Part shown: piece by piece, positions 1 through 4,330 of the stretch
Layout of the letters: each line of letters starts with the position of its first letter
Numbering within the stretch: the first letter of the stretch is position 1
Assembly: GCA_937897495.1 (NCBI GenBank)
Contig: CALCBL010000450.1
Location: 1 to 6,716 of the forward strand
Length of the DNA stretch: 6,716 nt
Source: an uncultured Burkholderiales bacterium
GTDB lineage: Bacteria; Pseudomonadota; Gammaproteobacteria; Burkholderiales; Burkholderiaceae_C
Direction of reading: 5' to 3'
Program-made: the position numbers and the translations under genes
The notes under the pieces: model-generated
Told to the model about the DNA's origin: nothing
The model's input: the letters and a program-made list of their open reading frames with translations, nothing else
The model's database searches: none

Positions 1-847
1 GGTCATTGCTGAAAGAATTGAAAAATTTGGTCTGCGATTGAAAGCAGGCCTCGATTATGAGGTTGTCAATGTAGAGGACGACCACCGCTACCGTGACTTT
101 TGGCAAACCTACCATCGCATGCAAGAGCGCAAGGGCATCACGGTTCAAATGGCCAAGATAGAAATGCGTCGCCGTTTGTCCTTGATTGGAACGATGCTGT
201 TGCACAAGGGCGATGTCGATGGCCTCATTTGTGGCACTTGGGGCACCAATGCCACCCACTTGCCCTACGTGGAACAAGTGATCGGCAAGCGCCCTGGCGT
301 CAATACCTTTGCTTGCATGAACGGTTTGCTGCTACCCAACCGCCAAGTTTTTTTGGTCGACACGCATGTCAATTACGACCCGACGGCAGAGCAGTTGGCA
401 GAAATCACGGTCATGGCCGCCCACGAAATGAAGCGCTTTGGCATTCACCCTAAGGCGGCCCTGTTGTCGCACTCGAACTTTGGCACCTCCAACGAGCCGA
501 GCGCTGTGAAAATGCGTGACACCTTGGCCTTGTTGCAGAAAAACGCACCATGGTTGGAAGTGGATGGCGAAATGCATGGTGACATTGCCTTGGATGGTGA
601 AGCACGCGCCCTACAAATGCCCAATGGCACTTTGCATGGCGATGCCAACCTCTTGGTCTGCCCCAATATTGATGCGGCCAATATTTCCTACAACCTCTTG
701 AAAACAGCGGCGGGTGGCAATATTGCCGTCGGCCCCGTTCTTTTGGGCGCAGCCAAACCGGTTCACATCCTGACGCCCAGCGCCACTGTGCGCCGAATCG
801 TGAATATGACAGCCCTGACGGTAGCGGACGCTAACGCCGTTCGATAG
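1..847 (+). CDS. maeB: NADP-dependent malic enzyme, C-terminal part (5' end outside window)
   Basis: This is the 3' end of a malic enzyme, which oxidatively decarboxylates malate to pyruvate with reduction of NADP in the cytoplasm. The frame is open from base 2 (VIAERIEKFGLRLKAG...), so the true start lies outside the window; the TTG at 38 is an internal Leu codon. About 281 residues are visible, ending at TAG 845-847. They match the phosphotransacetylase-like domain that follows the catalytic malic-enzyme part in large (about 760-residue) MaeB proteins: the NVEDDHRYRDFWQTYH segment, LIGTMLLHKGDVDGLICGT, the LLSHSNFGTSN block, and a C-terminal NLLKTAAGGNIAVGPVLLG block. In MaeB this domain is known to be regulatory (acetyl-CoA sensing) rather than a working acetyltransferase. 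A stand-alone Pta is less likely because the EDDHRYRDFW region is typical of MaeB. No frameshift is seen. The catalytic domain cannot be assessed. Confidence 0.94.
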   Translation, partial: VIAERIEKFGLRLKAGLDYEVVNVEDDHRYRDFWQTYHRMQERKGITVQMAKIEMRRRLSLIGTMLLHKGDVDGLICGTWGTNATHLPYVEQVIGKRPGVNTFACMNGLLLPNRQVFLVDTHVNYDPTAEQLAEITVMAAHEMKRFGIHPKAALLSHSNFGTSNEPSAVKMRDTLALLQKNAPWLEVDGEMHGDIALDGEARALQMPNGTLHGDANLLVCPNIDAANISYNLLKTAAGGNIAVGPVLLGAAKPVHILTPSATVRRIVNMTALTVADANAVR

Positions 848-933
848 CGCTCTTCGGGTAATTCCCTTTTATTGGGGAAAGTACTTGCATTTTTTAGAGC
901 ATTGCGGCACACTAGCGGCTTCGAATTTCCGGG

Positions 934-962
934 TTTACCCGTGAGTTTTGAAGGTTTAAAGT
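934..962 (+). promoter_or_regulatory. Candidate sigma70-type promoter for the ribonuclease gene
   Basis: TTTACC (934-939) and TAAAGT (957-962) are separated by 17 nt and each match the -35 and -10 consensus at four of six positions. A start site near 969 would give a leader of about 24 nt that includes the AGGA at 984-987. A small inverted repeat, CGGGT-TT-ACCCG (930-941), covers the -35 box. The assignment rests on motif matching only and is weak. The 145-nt gap after maeB (848-992) shows no convincing intrinsic terminator, so read-through from maeB is also possible. Confidence 0.3.
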
Positions 963-983
963 GGGTGTGCGGCATCGTGTCAC

Positions 984-987
984 AGGA
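984..987 (+). promoter_or_regulatory. Ribosome binding site of the ribonuclease gene
   Basis: AGGA lies 5 nt before the ATG at 993. It supports that start over the ATG at 988, which is in another frame. Confidence 0.6.
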
Positions 988-992
988 ATGAA

Positions 993-1397
993 ATGCGCTC
1001 TAAAACGCTTGATTTTGCTGCGCTAGCCGTCTGTTTGGGTCTCTTGTTTGCGCCTTGCACAATTTTGGTGCATGCCAAATCGGTGGCCGAATCAGTTGTT
1101 GTTGCCCCCATTGCTTTACAGGACTTGCCCAAAGAAGGCCAAGAAACCTATCTACTCATCCGTCAGGGTGGGCCGTTTCGGTACGAAAAAGATGGTGTTG
1201 TTTTTGGCAATCGAGAGCGGCTCTTGCCTCAAGCAAAGCGTGGTTTTTACCGCGAATACACCGTCAAAACTCCAGGTGAAAAGAGCCGTGGCGCCCGTCG
1301 AATTGTGTGTGGAGGGGAAGAACCTCGCGTGCCAAAACATTGTTTTTACACGCAAGACCACTACAGCAGTTTTAGGGAAATTGTGAACGTGCCGTGA
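993..1397 (+). CDS. Secreted guanyl-specific ribonuclease (barnase / RNase Sa, N1/T1 superfamily)
   Basis: A 134-residue extracytoplasmic endoribonuclease expected to cut RNA after guanosine. Residues 1-28 form a Sec signal peptide: R2 and K4, a hydrophobic core from about 8 to 26, and likely cleavage after VHA28. The mature part aligns by eye with RNase Sa over nearly its full length: LPKEG (45-49), GPFRYEKDGVVFGNRE (60-75), YREYTVKTPG (86-95), RGARRI (99-104) and TQDHYSSF (120-127). By that alignment E88 is the general base, H123 the general acid, R99 and R103 the phosphate-binding arginines, and R74-E75 the guanine-binding pair, so the active site is complete. C106 and C117 are the only mature cysteines and may form a disulfide in the 106-117 loop. 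AGGA at 984-987 precedes the ATG. A barstar-family gene follows on the same strand. Whether the enzyme acts in nutrient scavenging or in competition cannot be told from sequence. Confidence 0.9.
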   Translation: MRSKTLDFAALAVCLGLLFAPCTILVHAKSVAESVVVAPIALQDLPKEGQETYLLIRQGGPFRYEKDGVVFGNRERLLPQAKRGFYREYTVKTPGEKSRGARRIVCGGEEPRVPKHCFYTQDHYSSFREIVNVP

Positions 1398-1446
1398 AAG
1401 CGGTCTTTGCTACTGTTTGGCCACTGTTTGAAGTGATTCTAAAGAT

Positions 1447-1468
1447 GAGTGCTTGCAAGCGAGCACTC
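1447..1468. repeat. Perfect 7-bp inverted repeat between ribonuclease and barstar genes
   Basis: GAGTGCT (1447-1453) and AGCACTC (1462-1468) are exact reverse complements around an 8-nt centre. In RNA the stem can extend by a T-G wobble and one G-C pair to about 9 bp closed by a CAAG loop. No T-run follows, so it does not look like an intrinsic terminator. It could be a repressor operator, an RNA-processing site or a stabilising hairpin downstream of the ribonuclease stop. The sequence does not decide between these. Confidence 0.5.
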
Positions 1469-1482
1469 GGTATATGTCAATC

Positions 1483-1504
1483 AAAAGCCCAAAAGGCTGG
1501 TTTT
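1483..1504 (+). terminator. Weak terminator-like hairpin upstream of barstar
   Basis: AGCC (1486-1489) pairs with GGCT (1495-1498) around a CAAAA loop. Upstream A residues face TTTT at 1501-1504 across a GG bulge. The core is only 4 bp, so any termination would be partial at best. If it works as an attenuator, barstar would need its own promoter. No good -35/-10 pair was found in 1398-1528; the best candidate, TTGGCC (1417-1422) with TAAAGA (1440-1445), is poor. Confidence 0.25.
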
Positions 1505-1528
1505 AAAAATTAGAGAGTGAGAACGGCG

Positions 1529-2140
1529 ATGGACAAGCCAATTCGACAGGACCAAGAAACACCTTTGAAGGGTGTGCGGGCAAACATCGTCCAGTCGATT
1601 CGTGCATTTCGCGTCAGCGACCTGCAAGAAGCGGCAGATGGTTTGGGACAACACTTTTTGTATGCCAATTTGTCGAAAGCACAAAGCAAACAAGATGTGC
1701 TCGATTTGATCGCAGCACAGTTCACCTTGCCTTCGCACTTTGGCAAGAATTTTGATGCCTTGTATGACAGCATGACCGACCCGCTGCACAAGTCTGGCCC
1801 TCAGCCTGGCTTTATCGTGGTCTTGGAGCACATTCCTGCCAATTTAAAGTTTGACAAAGAAGCCCGCGAACAGTTGCTCGATATTTTCCGCGACACGGCC
1901 GATTATTGGGGTGACCGCAAAGTGCCATTCCGCTGCTTCTATTCTTTCTCTGTTGCCCGCGCTGCTACTGCGGGTTCCGAGAAACTGGCGGATGCTGCTC
2001 CCGAGTTGGATGCCGATGGTGTTGAAATGCTGGTTGAAGAAGGCGAAAAAATGCCAACCGACAAGCTGGTCGATGTTTCACCTCTGGCGCTTCGCATGAG
2101 CAGCCCCTTCAATGCAGGCTATTGGCTTGCAGCTGCTTAA
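1529..2140 (+). CDS. Barstar-family ribonuclease inhibitor with extended termini
   Basis: A 203-residue cytoplasmic protein expected to block the active site of the upstream barnase-type RNase. The barstar fold spans roughly residues 26-140: beta-strand HFLYANLS (42-49), helix SKQDVLDLIAAQF (53-65), the family hallmark LPSHFGKNFDALYDSMTD (67-84), strand FIVVLEH (95-101), helix EAREQLLDIFRDTADYW (111-127) and strand PFRCFYSF (133-140). Aligned by eye to Bacillus barstar, D76 and D80 correspond to D35 and D39, which fill the RNase active site. W38 is replaced by Y79, Y29 by H70 and E76 by D122. Classical barstar is about 90 residues. Here there are about 25 extra residues in front and an acidic tail of about 63 residues (141-203) that I do not recognise. 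I chose ATG 1529 over the in-frame GTG at 1517 because the purine-rich 1512-1523 stretch is suitably placed for 1529 and nothing Shine-Dalgarno-like precedes 1517. The gene ends before a shared terminator. Confidence 0.87.
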   Translation: MDKPIRQDQETPLKGVRANIVQSIRAFRVSDLQEAADGLGQHFLYANLSKAQSKQDVLDLIAAQFTLPSHFGKNFDALYDSMTDPLHKSGPQPGFIVVLEHIPANLKFDKEAREQLLDIFRDTADYWGDRKVPFRCFYSFSVARAATAGSEKLADAAPELDADGVEMLVEEGEKMPTDKLVDVSPLALRMSSPFNAGYWLAAA

Positions 2141-2199
2141 AAACCTCGCACACGTTGATCTAAAACTGATAGCAGCAAACCTCAATCTGCCGCTGAGTT

Positions 2200-2237
2200 A
2201 AAAAAGCGCAAAGGCCGAAACGCCGATGCGCTTTTTT
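2200..2237. terminator. Bidirectional intrinsic terminator between barstar and rsmA
   Basis: AAAAAAGCGCA (2200-2210) and TGCGCTTTTTT (2227-2237) form an exact 11-bp inverted repeat. On either strand this reads as a GC stem followed by a T6 run, so it can stop barstar transcription from the left and rsmA operon transcription from the right. The 16-nt centre contains GGC (2213-2215) and GCC (2222-2224), which can stack as a second short stem above an AA/GA internal loop. The rest of the 106-nt convergent gap shows no gene. Confidence 0.88.
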
Positions 2238-2246
2238 CATTGAACT

Positions 2247-3002
2247 TCAAGAATTCAAGGCCATTGCCAACTGAAGGTATTCCTCAACTGGAACTTCTTC
2301 TGCACGGCGTTGCACATCAAAAGGGCCCGCAAAATTTCGCTCAGTTAACCAAGCTCCCAGCGTGTGCCTTAGCAGTTTGCGTCGTTGGCTGAAGGCCACT
2401 TGAACCATCTTTTCCAAAAGCTTCACATCGATGTTAGCAGGCGCACTGCGCGGCACCATGCGCACAACTGCGCTGTCAACGCGTGGCGGTGGATCAAAGC
2501 TTTCTGGTGGCACGAACAGCACATTGGCCATTTCATAACGCCACTGCAACATGACAGACAAACGGCCATAGTCTGAGGTTGCAGGAGAGGCCACCATGCG
2601 GTCAACCACTTCCTTTTGCAGCATGAAGTGTTGATCTTCAATGGCGCTGACATGCGCTAGCAAGTGAAACAAAATAGGCGTAGAAATGTTGTAAGGCAAG
2701 TTGCCAACCACCCTCAGTTTTTGACCTGCTGCCAGTGCCGTGAAGTCAACGCGCAAGACATCCGACTCCACCACGGTGAGTTGTTTGTGCAGGCGAAGAC
2801 GCAAAGCCAGGTCGCGGTCTAACTCAATGACAGTCAGATGCCCTAAGCGCTCAACCAAGGGTTGTGTGAGTGCCGCCAAGCCAGGGCCAATTTCAACCAT
2901 GGCTTGCCCAGCTTGAGGATGTATGGCATTCACGATGTCATCAATGATGCCGCCGTCAGATAAAAAGTGTTGGCCGAAACGTTTGCGTGGAATGTGCTTC
3001 AT
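2247..3002 (-). CDS. rsmA: 16S rRNA (adenine1518-N6/adenine1519-N6)-dimethyltransferase
   Basis: RsmA (KsgA) dimethylates two adjacent adenines in the 3' terminal hairpin of 16S rRNA, a late step of 30S maturation in the cytoplasm, using S-adenosylmethionine. The 251-residue protein has all family motifs in order: [11 protein letters not shown] (6-16), the SAM-binding motif [11 protein letters not shown] (36-46), acidic motif ELDRD (60-64), ESDVLRVDF (79-87), catalytic motif NLPYNIS (101-107), LQKEVVDRM (128-136), [12 protein letters not shown] (169-180) and FSQRRKLLR (204-212). Length is slightly below the usual 255-275 residues, but both ends look intact. The ATG overlaps the surA stop as ATGA, and the bases just before it are C-rich (CCCTCCCC) with no Shine-Dalgarno site, so translation probably depends on coupling to surA. 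The start is confirmed by the [14 protein letters not shown] beginning typical of the family. It is the last gene of the operon, ahead of the terminator at 2200-2237. Confidence 0.97.
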   Translation of the reverse strand: MKHIPRKRFGQHFLSDGGIIDDIVNAIHPQAGQAMVEIGPGLAALTQPLVERLGHLTVIELDRDLALRLRLHKQLTVVESDVLRVDFTALAAGQKLRVVGNLPYNISTPILFHLLAHVSAIEDQHFMLQKEVVDRMVASPATSDYGRLSVMLQWRYEMANVLFVPPESFDPPPRVDSAVVRMVPRSAPANIDVKLLEKMVQVAFSQRRKLLRHTLGAWLTERNFAGPFDVQRRAEEVPVEEYLQLAMALNS

Positions 3003-4330
3003 TGGGGAGGGTCGCGCAATTCAACATAAGCGCGACCGCGTAATTCTTCAACCCAAGCGGCATAAAGTTCTTCGATTTTCTTTTCGCGCAATTGTGTGCG
3101 AACCATTTCACGTTGTTCACGAACCGACAATGACACCTCGCGACGCTCCATGACCTGAATGAGGTGCGCGCCAAATCGAGAAATCAAGGGGTCAGAAATT
3201 TGCCCAGGCTGCAGGCGCGCCATGACCTCTTCAAACTCTGGGACAAACTGCCCGGGGCTTGCCCAACCTAAATCGCCACCTGATGAAGCGCTGCCGTCTT
3301 GCGAGAACTGCCGAGCCAAATCGGCAAAATCTGTTCCAGTTTGCACCCGTTGCTTGTAAGTGACTAAGCGATTGCGCGCGGCGGCTTCGGACAATTCGCT
3401 GCCAGTACGCAGCAAAATGTGGCGAGCACGCGTTTGTGAAATCAAAGTGCTGCTCATCTCACTTTGCTTTTTGTCCAGCACCTTCAAGATATGAAAACCA
3501 GCGCCCGAGCGAACAGGGTCTGAGACCTCGCCTTTGTTGAGATTTTGCGTACTGTCAATAAACAGAGTGGGGTAGCGGTCAGCGGTGCGCAGACCCATTT
3601 CGCCACCATTGGCGCCTTTGTCAGGGGCTTGGGAGAAGGCTTTTGCCAATGCCGCAAAGTTCTCGCCGCTTTTGGCGCGTTGCACAATTTGTTGTGCTTT
3701 GATTTTTAACTCAGCGGCCTCTTGTTCAGAACTATTCTCTGGCACGGCAATCAAAATCATGGCCAGGTTGATGTCCACTGGACTGCTGGCCACGGGCTTG
3801 CCTGCTTGCTGACTTTGAAGGTACTGCGCGATATCGGTGTCGGAAATACGGGCTCTGTTGTCAACGTCCCGTTCACGCAAACGGCTGATCATCAATTGGT
3901 TTCGCAATTGCTCGCGAAATGCAGAGACGCTTAAGCCCTCCGAAACAATTCGTTTGTAAAGCTCTTCTTTGGAGACTTGATTTTGACGTGCAATGTTGAG
4001 TTCTGTTTGATCGACTTCGGTGTCATCAATGCGAATGCCATTGTCGCGAGCTTGCTGCAATTGGGCTTTCTCATTGATCAATTGATCAAGGGCCTGCTGC
4101 GTCAAAACTTGTGCACTGGGTGCTGCGGTGCCTGGCTGTAATTGCTTTTCTAAACGCAGCTTTAGATTTTGAACTTCGTTGTTGGTGATGGGCTCTGAAT
4201 TCACAACGGCAACAATGTAGTCAACGGACCGTGATTTCAAATTGCTCTGGGCTTGCGCCAGGCTCGGCCCAATGAGCGCCCCCGCAAAGCTTGCGATCAT
4301 GCCTATGCTCAATGTCAAAATTTTAGTCAT
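2999..4330 (-). CDS. surA: Periplasmic chaperone / peptidyl-prolyl isomerase SurA
   Basis: SurA escorts unfolded outer-membrane proteins, notably LptD, through the periplasm to the BAM complex. The 443-residue precursor starts with a Sec signal peptide (K3, hydrophobic 4-25, likely cleavage after AQA27). The SurA N-terminal chaperone domain follows (about 36-175; [18 protein letters not shown] at 36-53 is characteristic). Two parvulin domains come next: P1 at about 185-288 ([24 protein letters not shown]) and P2 at about 297-397 ([37 protein letters not shown]). A C-terminal helix closes the protein (about 400-435). P2 keeps the parvulin hallmarks better than P1, as is usual, so it is the likelier active isomerase. 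The ATG lies inside the end of lptD (8-nt overlap) and no Shine-Dalgarno site is visible in the 20 nt upstream. The next Met (residue 11) would lose the charged n-region of the signal peptide, so the first ATG is preferred. Confidence 0.96.
   Translation of the reverse strand: MTKILTLSIGMIASFAGALIGPSLAQAQSNLKSRSVDYIVAVVNSEPITNNEVQNLKLRLEKQLQPGTAAPSAQVLTQQALDQLINEKAQLQQARDNGIRIDDTEVDQTELNIARQNQVSKEELYKRIVSEGLSVSAFREQLRNQLMISRLRERDVDNRARISDTDIAQYLQSQQAGKPVASSPVDINLAMILIAVPENSSEQEAAELKIKAQQIVQRAKSGENFAALAKAFSQAPDKGANGGEMGLRTADRYPTLFIDSTQNLNKGEVSDPVRSGAGFHILKVLDKKQSEMSSTLISQTRARHILLRTGSELSEAAARNRLVTYKQRVQTGTDFADLARQFSQDGSASSGGDLGWASPGQFVPEFEEVMARLQPGQISDPLISRFGAHLIQVMERREVSLSVREQREMVRTQLREKKIEELYAAWVEELRGRAYVELRDPPQ

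Noticed and set aside
862..895. Possible maeB terminator: TTCCC (862-866) with GGGAA (875-879), T-run at 890-895
   Set aside because: The stem is only about 5 bp and the T-run starts about 10 nt after it, so it does not fit an intrinsic terminator.
885..913. Alternative promoter TTGCAT (885-890) with CACACT (908-913)
   Set aside because: Each box matches consensus at only three of six positions; the 934-962 candidate is better, though still weak.
763..975. 70-residue minus-strand frame spanning the maeB end and the gap before the RNase gene
   Set aside because: No ribosome site or family resemblance was found, and most of it is antisense to maeB.
1032..1058. Lipoprotein signal for the RNase (cysteines at residues 14 and 22)
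   Set aside because: Neither cysteine is preceded by a lipobox (residue 21 is Pro, residue 13 is Val), while an ordinary cleavage site after VHA28 fits well.
1471..1476. TATATG as a -10 box for barstar, with TTGCAA (1453-1458) as -35
   Set aside because: The spacing is 12 nt, too short for a sigma70 promoter, and no other -35 fits at 16-18 nt.
1517..1528. GTG start at 1517 for the barstar gene
   Set aside because: No Shine-Dalgarno-like sequence lies upstream of it, and the purine-rich stretch it would sit in better serves the ATG at 1529.
1481..1831. 116-residue open frame antisense to barstar
   Set aside because: It covers the conserved barstar hallmark on the opposite strand and shows no recognisable domain; treated as a shadow.
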